From: Aciduricibacillus chroicocephali
GTDB taxonomy: Bacteria > Bacillota > Bacilli > Bacillales > Amphibacillaceae
Direction of reading: 5' to 3'
Length of the DNA: 64,000 bases
Assembly: GCF_030762805.1 (NCBI RefSeq)
Contig: NZ_CP129113.1
Coordinates: 1,998,001-2,062,000, forward strand
The notes under the pieces: model-generated
Database searches by the model: none
Told to the model about the DNA's origin: nothing
The model's input: only the letters and a program-made list of their open reading frames with translations
Shown: positions 7,853-17,639 of the stretch, in pieces
Numbering within the stretch: position 1 is the stretch's first letter
Layout: every line of letters begins with the position of its first letter
Made by a program: the position numbers and the translations under genes

Positions 7853-8749
7853 TCATGTCAAAACGTTTAACAGAACAGTAATCGACAAGAAGCTGAAAAC
7901 TGTCGTAATTAAGGTTGCGCTAGTGACAAGATCCGGCTCGGTGTCGAATTCAATCGCGTACATTGTGGCAGAAGCCGCACTCGGCATTGCTGACATGATA
8001 ATCATGATACCGCCAATAATTGGACCAATTCCGAGAAGTTCAACGAATCCCCATGCAATTAAGGGAGATACGATCATACGCACACTTACTGAGGAGATGA
8101 GCACTTTCCAATTGAAATCCAAAGTACGGATTGTTGCCAGCTGCATTCCGAGAATGACCATCATGAGTGGAATGGAGCCATCTCCAACAGTTTTGATCGT
8201 ATCGTACACAGGATCCGGCAGACGGATTTGAGCAGCATTCAAAATAATTGCGATAATTGCTGCATACGTCGCTGGCATCTCAAACACTTTACGAATTGCT
8301 CGAGCCATTCCCTGCGCATCCCTATTGGCAAAATACACTCCGAAGAAATTAATGACCATAGACTGAATGACCATATAGAATACTGCAAAAGGAAGTGCTT
8401 CCTTCCCAAACGTGAAAAGAATCATTGGAATGCCATAGTTGCCGCCATTCATAAAAGCAGTAGAAAGAATGGATGCACTCTCCACGGATTTGGTCCAGCC
8501 GAATATTTTGCCGAGCAGTTTGCTAATCATCACCATGACAAAAAGTAAAAATAAGATAAAGACAATCATGATCGTATAGCGCTGATCAAACTTTGCTTCA
8601 TATAAGGAAGAAAAGAAGAAAAGCGGCATGAATATGTATATCGAGACAGTTGAGACTTGTTTAACTTGTACTTGCTTCCAGCGTTGCAGACCGTAGCCGA
8701 GCGCGAAGACTGCCATAATCGGCAGCATAACACTAAAAAATATCCCCAT
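7853..8749 (-). CDS. AEC family permease (auxin efflux carrier-like)
   Basis: A 298-residue protein with about ten transmembrane segments arranged as two halves. Typical sequence signs of the AEC family are the early ALGYGLQRWK segment, the conserved polar motif FMNGGNYGIPMILFTFG and the late helix MSAMPSAASATMYA. Bacterial members include malate and malonate carriers and many uncharacterised transporters. GGAGATG precedes the ATG. No neighbour indicates the substrate. Confidence 0.88.
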   Translation of the reverse strand: MGIFFSVMLPIMAVFALGYGLQRWKQVQVKQVSTVSIYIFMPLFFFSSLYEAKFDQRYTIMIVFILFLLFVMVMISKLLGKIFGWTKSVESASILSTAFMNGGNYGIPMILFTFGKEALPFAVFYMVIQSMVINFFGVYFANRDAQGMARAIRKVFEMPATYAAIIAIILNAAQIRLPDPVYDTIKTVGDGSIPLMMVILGMQLATIRTLDFNWKVLISSVSVRMIVSPLIAWGFVELLGIGPIIGGIMIIMSAMPSAASATMYAIEFDTEPDLVTSATLITTVFSFLSITVLLNVLT

Positions 8750-8805
8750 TTTTATTACATCTCCAGTTGAGTTTAAAATTGATTCTCTATGCTTTTTAAT
8801 GCAAA

Positions 8806-8833
8806 AAAGGAAGCGTCATTTCCCGCTTCCTTT
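8806..8833 (-). terminator. Terminator of the small three-helix membrane protein gene
   Basis: The stem AAAGGAAGCG...CGCTTCCTTT is followed on the minus strand by TTTTTTGC. Confidence 0.8.
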
Positions 8834-8850
8834 CGGTGAAAAATATTGAA

Positions 8851-9132
8851 TTAAGCTTCCTGAGCAAATGCATCTGCAGTCGATGTTACGATAAAACCGA
8901 ATGCTGCAGCGAACAGACAAGCCATTCCCCAGCCGCCAAGACCGGCACCCATGATGACAGTTTTCTCCATAATGCTTGCCAGAAGCAAGAGCACTAGTCC
9001 TCCTGCAAACAGGATAGCCCCAGGTGCATAGGCAAGATAAGCCGATTTCGGTGTTGCTTTAAGTATGATAAGTCCGAGAATAATTGAAATGACTATGAGC
9101 ACGCCGCCAATTGTGAAAACGGATTCAATCAC
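8851..9132 (-). CDS. Small membrane protein of unknown function
   Basis: A 93-residue protein with three hydrophobic segments (about residues 5-25, 34-53 and 63-83) and an acidic C-terminus. The start is GTG with GAGGTG upstream. I do not recognise the family. A clear terminator downstream and a good ribosome binding site support a real gene. It sits alone between the AEC permease and glpK genes. Confidence 0.6.
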   Translation of the reverse strand: MIESVFTIGGVLIVISIILGLIILKATPKSAYLAYAPGAILFAGGLVLLLLASIMEKTVIMGAGLGGWGMACLFAAAFGFIVTSTADAFAQEA

Positions 9133-9239
9133 AAAATCACCTCATTCGTTTTGGTCATATATACCAAGTTTACAGTCGAATGATTATAAAGTCAAATTAG
9201 TCTTGAAATTCTGCAGCATTGATTTTCACAAGTAATTTT

Positions 9240-9272
9240 TCAATAAAAAGCCGGACACCTCTAGCGTCCGGC
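9240..9272 (-). terminator. Terminator of glpFK
   Basis: The GC-rich stem GCCGGAC...GTCCGGC is followed on the minus strand by TTTTTATTG. Confidence 0.85.
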
Positions 9273-9278
9273 ATTGTC

Positions 9279-10802
<1,524 letters not shown>

Positions 10803-10807
10803 TTACC

Positions 10808-11617
10808 TTATGCGTGCTCCTTTTTTGAGTTTACAGAAGCAACAGCCGCAAGGGCAATAATAATGACAACCACAGTAAAAATCCAGAATAGCGTGATAAA
10901 GTTATTTTTAAATACAGCCTCATAGAAAGAAGCACCGTACAAGCCGCCTACGATTGGACCGACAATTGGAATCCATGAGTAGCCCCAATCAGAGCTGCCC
11001 TTTCCTGGAATCGGCAAAATCGCATGCGCAATCCTTGGTGCAAGGTCACGTGCCGGGTTGATTGAGAATCCAGTTGTACTTCCGATCGTAATACCGATTG
11101 TTGCTAGAAGCAGACCAATAATAAGCGGATTCCAGCCATCCTGGAACTGATGCGCCCCAACGAACAAGATACCGAGCACAAGAATAAATGTACCGAATGT
11201 TTCACTAAGCAAATTTGCTAATGGACTGCGGATTGCCGGTCCAGTAGTGAAAACGCCAAGCTTTGCAGCAGGGTCTTCTGTTACACGCCAGTGCGGCAAG
11301 TATTGCAAGTAAACAAGAATTGCACCAATGAATGCACCGATCATCTGTGCCAAAATGTACAATCCGACTTTGCTCCATGCAAACGTTCCAACAGAAGCAA
11401 GCGCTAATGTTACCGCCGGGTTCAAATGCGCTCCCGAGAACTGTCCTACAGCGTAGATTGCAACTGAGAGTGTAAGTCCCCAACCAAGCGCGACAAGCAA
11501 CCAGCTTCCGCCGACGCCTTCTGTTTTTGTTCCTCTAAGAGAAACAGCGGCAACAACACTGTCACCAAGGTAAATCAGAATCATTGTACCAATCAGTTCA
11601 GCCATAAATTCCGACAT
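10808..11617 (-). CDS. glpF: Glycerol uptake facilitator (aquaglyceroporin)
   Basis: A 269-residue MIP-family channel. Both pore motifs are intact: N66-P67-A68 in SGAHLNPAV and N187-P188-A189 in SINPARD. The aspartate after the second motif marks a glycerol-type rather than a water-only channel. Six membrane helices and two half-helices fit. It is the first gene of glpFK. The nearest promoter candidate lies about 170 bases upstream, leaving a long leader. Confidence 0.95.
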   Translation of the reverse strand: MSEFMAELIGTMILIYLGDSVVAAVSLRGTKTEGVGGSWLLVALGWGLTLSVAIYAVGQFSGAHLNPAVTLALASVGTFAWSKVGLYILAQMIGAFIGAILVYLQYLPHWRVTEDPAAKLGVFTTGPAIRSPLANLLSETFGTFILVLGILFVGAHQFQDGWNPLIIGLLLATIGITIGSTTGFSINPARDLAPRIAHAILPIPGKGSSDWGYSWIPIVGPIVGGLYGASFYEAVFKNNFITLFWIFTVVVIIIALAAVASVNSKKEHA

Positions 11618-11980
11618 GGCTCACTCACTCCTTCTTGATGCGTAATTTTGTCAAGTCATGAAAGAAGCTACTGACAATAAAAGAAACCAAAGAGAACAGA
11701 AAAAAACCCGTCAGTGCATACAAAGCATTCCGATCAGGAAAATAAACGCATATGACGAACGAGCCTGGCTTCATTACATGAACTTGCCTTTGAAATATAG
11801 TCCATTATTTACCTTATTGTCAATGAATCAGAATATGATTAAAGGCGGAATTACCGTCTTCATATATAGCATCTCCCTCCATCTGAATTTCATGAGAGAT
11901 AATCTGTATCTGATTTGTGAGCAACCTGCCAGGCTATTACTCGAAATATACCCTATTCAGTTCGCTCCTATGCCATAACA
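11618..11980 (-). other. glpF upstream region with long 5' leader
   Basis: No convincing gene is present on either strand. The minus-strand leader of glpF holds a T7 run (A run at 11700-11706 on plus) after a short imperfect stem (TTCGTCA pairing with TGACGGG through G-U pairs). B. subtilis glpFK is controlled by GlpP antitermination at a leader terminator, and this layout would fit. The stem is weak and glpP itself is not in the window. Confidence 0.35.
11794..11823 (-). promoter_or_regulatory. Candidate sigma-A promoter of glpFK
   Basis: Minus-strand TTGACA (11823-11818) and TATATT (11799-11794) are separated by 18 bases, in the right direction for glpF. Confidence 0.55.
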
Positions 11981-11981
11981 G

Positions 11982-12013
11982 AAAAACGCCCTCCTCTTAA
12001 ATAGAGGAAGGCG
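11982..12013 (-). terminator. Terminator of cstA
   Basis: The stem CGCC-TCCTCT...AGAGGA-GGCG is followed on the minus strand by CGTTTTTC, eight bases past the cstA stop. Confidence 0.8.
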
Positions 12014-12020
12014 GTGATTG

Positions 12021-13472
12021 TTAAGCAATTTCATCCCAATTATCAACATGCTCTTCAAGCTCGACCTCTCTGCCGCGTGAAGCAATCGCAGCTCTGAAGA
12101 AGAGTGCAACTAGAATGACTGAGATGATTGAAGCACCGATATAGGATACTTTCATCGATAAACCGAAACCGATTGGCTGGTTGAGGATATAAGTCGTAAT
12201 AGCCATGAGCATAAATACACCTGGAATCAAAGGAACCCAATAATTTTTCCTTGCCATGAACAGATACATTGCCCCAACGAAGAGGGCAATTACTGCTGTT
12301 GTCTGGTTTGCCCAAGAGAAGTAGCGCCATAAAATTGTGAAGTCCACTTGTGTCAAAATAATGGAAATAACAAAGAGTGGCACCGCGATCCAAAGTCTGC
12401 TCAAAATTTTCTTTTGAGAGAAGTTGAAATAGTCAGCGATGATCATGCGAGCACTTCGGAAAGCCGTATCTCCAGAAGTGATCGGCAACACGATAACACC
12501 TAGAACAGCTAATGTTCCTCCGACAGCGCCGAGCATGAGAGTAGAAACTTTGCTTACGACAAGAGCCGGGCCTCCAGCTGCAAGTACTTCATTCAAGCCT
12601 TCTCCTCCATTGAAAAGACTCATTCCCGCAGCTGCCCAAATCATTGCAATGATTCCTTCTGCGATCATCATGCCATAGAAAATCCAGCGTCCCTGACTTT
12701 CCCTTTCAGTCGTCCGGGAGATGATTGGCGTCTGTGTAGCATGGAAACCGGAAAGTGCCCCACATGAGATTGTAAGGAAGAGCAACGGGAATATCGGCAG
12801 ATTGTCAGGATGCAAATTTTTAAGCGTCAATTCCGGGATTGGTGCCCCAGTCATGATCAGGCGAACTCCGACACCTACTGCACTAATAACGAGAAGAAGT
12901 CCGAAGATCGGATAAAGACGCCCGATGATTTTATCAATCGGCAACATTGTAGCAAGAATGTAGTATGCAAAAATAACTGCAATAATTACGCCGAAAGCCA
13001 TCCATCCGTTCATCAGATTATGAAGAAGTTGTGCTGGTGATGTCGCAAATACTGTTCCTACAAGGACTAGTAATAGAAGTGCAAACAAGTTGACGATATG
13101 TTTCATGAACTTTCCGAGGAATTTCCCCGCCAGCTCTGGAAGATGAGCACCGCGGTTGCGAATAGAAATCATGCCGGTCAAATAGTCGTGTACCGCTCCA
13201 GCAAAAATCGCTCCGAATACGATCCAGAGAAAAGCGACCGGACCATATAGCGCACCCATGATCGGACCGAAGATCGGACCAACTCCAGCGATATTCAGCA
13301 ATTGGATCAGTGCATTCTTTTTCTTATTCATCGGTACGTAGTCAATACCATCTATGCTTGAATAAGCTGGTGTCTTTCGTTTTTCTTTGACACCGAACAT
13401 TTTCTCGATGAATTTGCCGTATGTAAAATAGCCAATAATCAGAATGACAATACCAGCAAGAAATGTATACAT
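12021..13472 (-). CDS. cstA: CstA family transporter (carbon starvation protein A)
   Basis: A 483-residue multi-helix membrane protein. The CstA signature region is present: PMNKKKNALIQLLNIAGVGPIFGPIMGALYGPVAFLWI near residues 47-85 and SGFHATQTPIISRTTERESQGR further on. E. coli CstA is longer (about 700 residues); the shorter form is common in Gram-positive bacteria. Members import pyruvate or peptides when preferred carbon is scarce. AAGGAGG lies upstream of the ATG. No two-component regulator is adjacent. Confidence 0.9.
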   Translation of the reverse strand: MYTFLAGIVILIIGYFTYGKFIEKMFGVKEKRKTPAYSSIDGIDYVPMNKKKNALIQLLNIAGVGPIFGPIMGALYGPVAFLWIVFGAIFAGAVHDYLTGMISIRNRGAHLPELAGKFLGKFMKHIVNLFALLLLVLVGTVFATSPAQLLHNLMNGWMAFGVIIAVIFAYYILATMLPIDKIIGRLYPIFGLLLVISAVGVGVRLIMTGAPIPELTLKNLHPDNLPIFPLLFLTISCGALSGFHATQTPIISRTTERESQGRWIFYGMMIAEGIIAMIWAAAGMSLFNGGEGLNEVLAAGGPALVVSKVSTLMLGAVGGTLAVLGVIVLPITSGDTAFRSARMIIADYFNFSQKKILSRLWIAVPLFVISIILTQVDFTILWRYFSWANQTTAVIALFVGAMYLFMARKNYWVPLIPGVFMLMAITTYILNQPIGFGLSMKVSYIGASIISVILVALFFRAAIASRGREVELEEHVDNWDEIA

Positions 13473-13574
13473 CGTTGTAAAACCTCCTTAAGTTGTCCCG
13501 GCTTATTGCCGGTCTGTAATAAATTATATGTGAATTACTTGTGACAAGAAACCATTTCCCGGAAAATTATGCAA

Positions 13575-13617
13575 AAGAAAACCTGCATACCCCAATAATG
13601 GGATATGCAGGTTTTCT
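13575..13617 (-). terminator. Terminator of the bacilliredoxin gene
   Basis: A long near-perfect 18-bp stem (AAGAAAACCTGCATA-CCC) is followed on the minus strand by TTTTCTTTTG. Confidence 0.85.
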
Positions 13618-13622
13618 TAGGT

Positions 13623-14051
13623 TCAGCAATATTTCGCAAATGCGTCTCGCAAGTTTTTAATGATCTCTTCCTTATCTGCATCTTCAATTTCTTCACGTGG
13701 AATGAAGTGGATAAGCTCTCCGCCTTTCATTAAGGCCATAGAAGGTGAAGACGGCGGTGTTGTCGGGAAATAGCTGCGCAGTTCAACTGTCGCCTCACGA
13801 TCCTGACCAGCGAAAACAGTAACGAGATTATCCGGACGCTTCTCACCTTGAACAGCTTCAATGGCTGATGGACGAGCCAGGCCTGCTGCACATCCGCAAA
13901 CAGAATTGATAACTACGAGGCTCGTGCCAGTTTCATTTGCGAAGAACTCGCTCACTTCTTCAGCCGTTGTCAATTCAGTAAAGCCTGCATTCGTCAATTC
14001 ATCACGCATTGGCTGTGCGACTTCTCTCATATATTCAATAAATGGGTTCAT
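13623..14051 (-). CDS. brxA: Bacilliredoxin, BrxA/YphP-like
   Basis: A 142-residue thioredoxin-fold protein of the BrxA/BrxB (DUF1094) family. The active site is C-G-C in VVINSVCGCAAGLARP, with PSSPSMALMKGG and HFIPREEIE matching the YphP branch more than YqiW. These enzymes remove bacillithiol from mixed disulfides on proteins after oxidative stress. Monocistronic with its own terminator. A bacillithiol-using Bacillaceae host fits. Confidence 0.9.
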   Translation of the reverse strand: MNPFIEYMREVAQPMRDELTNAGFTELTTAEEVSEFFANETGTSLVVINSVCGCAAGLARPSAIEAVQGEKRPDNLVTVFAGQDREATVELRSYFPTTPPSSPSMALMKGGELIHFIPREEIEDADKEEIIKNLRDAFAKYC

Positions 14052-14132
14052 TTTAATTGCTCCTTCTTATATAGCTTAGATATATAATAACAGAATTATG
14101 GGACAAATCAGCACGGTGAAGATGCAAAATGA

Positions 14133-14681
14133 TTAATTTTCAATTGTTTTTCCGGATATCTTTCCAGTGAATTCGAGAAAATACTCAATCTGTTTCATCG
14201 TTCGTCCATAAGTATCCTCGTCAAGGATCGGCTGCTCTGATTCTTTGTCAATTTCCTTATCAATCAGGTAGACACCTTTCAAATTATGTGCCTTTAGGGT
14301 AGCCAAAAGTGGTTTCAGCGAGTACTCCAATGCAAGCAGATGCGCTTTCGAACCGCCCGTCATAAGTGGAAGCACTGGTGTTCCTTCAAGAATATTCATC
14401 GGCATCAAATCGATTAGTGCTTTCAGAGCTCCTGAATAGGCTGCCTGGTATACTGGTGATCCGACAATGACGCCATCTGCTTCACGTAAAATATTGATTA
14501 TATTAAGGATCGCCGGACTGTCAAAGCGGCATTCCATCAAGTCATGTGCCGGTACATCGCGAACAGATATATAAGAAACATCACACCCGCGTCCTTCCAG
14601 TTCATTGGACAAAAAACGCAGAATACAGTCTGTTCTCGATTGCGCAAAAGGACTGCCAGATATGATTGCAATTCTGTTCAT
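14133..14681 (-). CDS. NAD(P)H-dependent FMN reductase, SsuE-like
   Basis: A 182-residue flavodoxin-like protein. The FMN phosphate loop is ISGSPFAQSRTDCIL and the isoalloxazine-side motif is GVIVGSPVYQAAYSGALKALIDL, as in SsuE/MsuE-type reductases that feed reduced FMN to sulfonate monooxygenases. No ssuABCD genes are near, so its partner is unknown. Confidence 0.85.
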   Translation of the reverse strand: MNRIAIISGSPFAQSRTDCILRFLSNELEGRGCDVSYISVRDVPAHDLMECRFDSPAILNIINILREADGVIVGSPVYQAAYSGALKALIDLMPMNILEGTPVLPLMTGGSKAHLLALEYSLKPLLATLKAHNLKGVYLIDKEIDKESEQPILDEDTYGRTMKQIEYFLEFTGKISGKTIEN

Positions 14682-14935
14682 CTCGCTCCCCCTTCCCTTT
14701 CAGTATGCTGAATTGCATTAAAAACGATCCTGCCTTATCTATATGCAAATATATCTTATCCGTACTGAAACAGCAGATGGAACAAGCATCTGCCGCCCAA
14801 TCTTGTAAATAATTTGTATAATTTTATCCTATCATGGAATGAGAACAGCGGCAACCAATTGAGAATGAGGGGCTGAGATGGGCAAATATGCTACAATGGC
14901 ACTGACTATATATTAGAAGAGGAGTGTCCGGTCCA

Positions 14936-15718
14936 ATGTACAAAGTGCTATTCCTTGATATCGATGGAACAATTTTGAAGCCTGACTACTCATACGATTC
15001 CTCCACAAAAGAAGCGATTGCCAAAGCAAAAGCGAACGGTGTTGAAGTATTCCTTGCGACCGGCAAGCCGTTTTATGAAATCAAGTCTCTTGCCACTGAA
15101 CTGAACATTACGTCATTCATTAGCTTCAATGGCGCCTATGCGACAATGAATGGAAAGGAACTGTTCAAACGCCCGTTTAAGAAAGAGCTGGTAGAACATT
15201 ATCTCCGTCTAGCCAATGAGAATGGCCATGAAATTGGACTATATACTGATCATAGAAGTGAATACACCGATCTCTATGCATCAAGTGTACAGAAATTCAC
15301 CAAAGCACTTCATATGACAGAGAATGCACAGCTTAATCCGAACGACATCCCTCCTGCTCTAGGCGTTACACTTATGGGAGTTAACACCGAAGAAGAGTTG
15401 GAACCATATCTCATTGACCCTTCAGTCCGCCTTTCACAAGTAAATGTGTATGGAACTGAAGATTGCTACGATCTTATACGCCAGGATGTGAATAAAGGAA
15501 TTGGCGTAGAGCATGTCCTGAAAGAACTTGGTCTAAATAAAGATCAGGCTATCGCATTTGGAGACGGCATGAATGACAAAGAGATGCTCCAGGCTGTCGG
15601 CCATAGTTTCGCAATGGCCAATGCGAATCCAGAGCTTTTCCAATATGCAAAGTACAAAACAACATCTGTTGAAGATTCAGGCATTGCGAAAGGTTTGGAG
15701 AAGTTGGGCGTAATCTAA
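14936..15718 (+). CDS. HAD superfamily phosphatase, Cof/YkrA type
   Basis: A 260-residue Cof-subfamily (IIB) HAD hydrolase. Motif I is LFLDIDGTIL with D8 and D10; motif II is VFLATGKPFYEI; motif IV is AIAFGDGMNDKEMLQAVG. The C2-type cap lies between residues about 85 and 180. It probably removes phosphate from sugar phosphates or flavin-type cofactors. GAGGAG lies 11 bases before the ATG at 14936; an upstream GTG at 14924 overlaps that site and is rejected. Confidence 0.9.
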   Translation: MYKVLFLDIDGTILKPDYSYDSSTKEAIAKAKANGVEVFLATGKPFYEIKSLATELNITSFISFNGAYATMNGKELFKRPFKKELVEHYLRLANENGHEIGLYTDHRSEYTDLYASSVQKFTKALHMTENAQLNPNDIPPALGVTLMGVNTEEELEPYLIDPSVRLSQVNVYGTEDCYDLIRQDVNKGIGVEHVLKELGLNKDQAIAFGDGMNDKEMLQAVGHSFAMANANPELFQYAKYKTTSVEDSGIAKGLEKLGVI

Positions 15719-15721
15719 ACG

Positions 15722-15758
15722 AAACAGGGCTGCATTATGAATAGCAGCCCTGTTTTTA
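15722..15758. terminator. Bidirectional terminator
   Basis: The stem AAACAGGGCTGC...GCAGCCCTGTTT is followed by TTTAATAA. It lies between the HAD gene and the convergent CYTH-like gene. Confidence 0.85.
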
Positions 15759-15766
15759 ATAATTAC

Positions 15767-16558
15767 TCAGTTCCCCATGATAAAATCTGTTTTTCCACTT
15801 TGATCATCAGAAAGGTAACCTGCCTCTTGTAGATTGGTTCTCCACAATGCTTCAATCTCTTCAGCCTTTACTGCATTTTGTTCCTTGGTTGAAATTTCTA
15901 CAATTTGATCGCCCTGTTTGTTCCACACTTCAATGTCTGCCACATAACCGAGATAGGAACCTTCATAAGTAGCTGCTTCAGCCGGGCCAAATACTGTTGC
16001 TTGTTCCATAGCTTGTCTATACAATACCGAACCGTACCAAGCTTCAATTTTTTTAGGAACATTGTCGATGAACAGCTTTTTTGCGGCCTCACTGTCAAAT
16101 GCTTCATAAGATAAAGCTGGTGTCACTTTAAATTTCTCTTTGCGACTTATAGTGAAAATGCGCTCTCCGCCTTTAGCATCAACTTCGAACTTATAATTCG
16201 ATTCATCTCCGCTAAAGCCGTGGGCTTCAGCTTCGGCAATCGCTGCGTCAAGGCTGCCTGGTAACTGTTTCTTATAGGTAATATCAAATTTCTTCTCATC
16301 CTTATACAATCTGATACGATGCTGAAAACCCGCTCCTTTGAACTCTTTTGAAGGAGTATCCAAATAGTAGATCTTTAGCGTTTTTCTCTTTTCAGCTGAA
16401 AAGATGTCCATGAGGGACTGCTCATTGAATTGTTCGGGCTTCAGATTGAATTTGATTTCATGACCTGGTTCAATAGCCGCTTTTACTTGAGATGGAGCAA
16501 TCAAACAAGCAATTGATATGATCAGGAATAATCCTGTCTTCCATACGAATCGGACGAT
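15767..16558 (-). CDS. Secreted CYTH-like domain protein with unresolved start
   Basis: The first ordinary start is TTG at 16504 (245 residues). The same frame upstream encodes a convincing signal peptide: basic residues, the core GLFLIISIACLIA, then QVKA before the mature part. No ATG, GTG or TTG precedes it before an in-frame stop. GAGGTG (16571-16566) is seven bases before an ATC at 16558, used here as the provisional start. The mature protein resembles the CYTH/triphosphate-tunnel fold: HEIKFNLK, IYYLDTPSKEFKGAGFQHRIRLY, FDITYKKQ and later acidic strands. It overlaps the upstream hydrolase gene and is the last gene of the ABC operon. Substrate unknown; phosphate-rich ligands would suit the fold. 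Confidence 0.65.
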   Translation of the reverse strand: MVRFVWKTGLFLIISIACLIAPSQVKAAIEPGHEIKFNLKPEQFNEQSLMDIFSAEKRKTLKIYYLDTPSKEFKGAGFQHRIRLYKDEKKFDITYKKQLPGSLDAAIAEAEAHGFSGDESNYKFEVDAKGGERIFTISRKEKFKVTPALSYEAFDSEAAKKLFIDNVPKKIEAWYGSVLYRQAMEQATVFGPAEAATYEGSYLGYVADIEVWNKQGDQIVEISTKEQNAVKAEEIEALWRTNLQEAGYLSDDQSGKTDFIMGN

Positions 16559-17639
16559 TGTTGGACACCTCGCTTTTGAATACTTTCAACTCATTTACGT
16601 AAGGACTGTGAAAAAAGATCCACTCATTCGCTCGAATCTGTTTGACCAGATTGCGAAGATCAGCCTTGTCTGGATGCGTCTTATAGAAAAATTCGATACA
16701 CCTCCCTTCATGGTTGAACTGCTCATATAAAGGAGGCTTCGAGTATCCAGTTACGATAAGCTTTGCATTGGGGCAGGCTTCATAAAGTCTTTCAATCATT
16801 TCTTCATCTTCACACACAAAACAGATGGAGTTCGAATCAAATGAAAACTTTTGAGTTAAACAAGTTTGGTTAAACGTATGAATTAAAGATGCAAGTCCCT
16901 CTTTCAAATAAACACCGGCATTTTCATATGCTACAAAAAAAGCATGCAACCGGTTGTCGACAAATATTTCTCGCTTCCCATTCTGAAATAAATAAAGGGC
17001 CCAGTCGGCAGTCTTACCGGAGAAGGAAGATGGAATGATGAATGGGCCTTCTTTCGTCTTATCGATATAGTCCAGCAATTGTCGTAAAGTATCCGGATTG
17101 TTTATATCTTTTTCAATATGACCGCTGTCCATAAGAGCCAATCTGTAATCTGTCTCTCCAAAATCGGGCAAATCCGCTTTATGCAAGTAAGAGTCTGAAA
17201 CATAGTCTCCTGAATAGAAGATCGTTTCGCCGTTGAGTTCGATTTCATACCAGACACTGCCTAGCAGATGACCTGAAAATCCCCACCGAAAGCGAATGTG
17301 TTCATTAACGACAGACCATTTTCGGTACGTTTTCAAATCCAATGTCTTTGTCTTTGGATGAAACTTGCCAAGCTGATCTGCTGTTTGTTCACTCATAATA
17401 ATTGGAGCATGACTTCCCCATTCATCCAACACATAAAGCGCTCCAGTATGGTCAATATGTGAATGGGAGATAAAGACAGCCTCTAGCTTTTCCATATGCT
17501 CCCGGTTCAAGCTCGGCAATGTCTTTTCCAAATTGTTCGTAACACCGCAGTCCAGGAGAATGGCGCTCCCTGCATTTTCAACGTAAAAGCAATTGCGCCC
17601 GTATTCACCGACACCTCCCAATATTTCCACTCTAAACAT
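16470..17639 (-). CDS. MBL-fold hydrolase with beta-CASP-like features
   Basis: A 389-residue metallo-beta-lactamase-fold protein. The metal motif is S-H59-S-H61-I-D63-H64-T-G. Further motifs resemble the CPSF/RNase J branch: GFSGHLLGSVWYEIEL and FYSGDYVSD (metal ligand aspartate), an IIPSSFSGKTADWAL segment like the beta-CASP domain, IVTGYSK, and FFHSPYVNEL near the end. It could be a nuclease or another phosphoesterase-type hydrolase. Its ATG overlaps the permease stop by eight bases, so it is translationally coupled to the importer. That context argues for processing of the imported compound rather than general RNA turnover, which is inference. Confidence 0.75.
   Translation of the reverse strand: MFRVEILGGVGEYGRNCFYVENAGSAILLDCGVTNNLEKTLPSLNREHMEKLEAVFISHSHIDHTGALYVLDEWGSHAPIIMSEQTADQLGKFHPKTKTLDLKTYRKWSVVNEHIRFRWGFSGHLLGSVWYEIELNGETIFYSGDYVSDSYLHKADLPDFGETDYRLALMDSGHIEKDINNPDTLRQLLDYIDKTKEGPFIIPSSFSGKTADWALYLFQNGKREIFVDNRLHAFFVAYENAGVYLKEGLASLIHTFNQTCLTQKFSFDSNSICFVCEDEEMIERLYEACPNAKLIVTGYSKPPLYEQFNHEGRCIEFFYKTHPDKADLRNLVKQIRANEWIFFHSPYVNELKVFKSEVSNNRPIRMEDRIIPDHINCLFDCSISSKSGY

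Noticed and set aside
11658-11978. 106-residue plus-strand open frame in the glpF upstream region
   Set aside because: It has no ribosome binding site and no recognisable protein pattern. It lies antisense to the glpF leader and promoter; chance frame.
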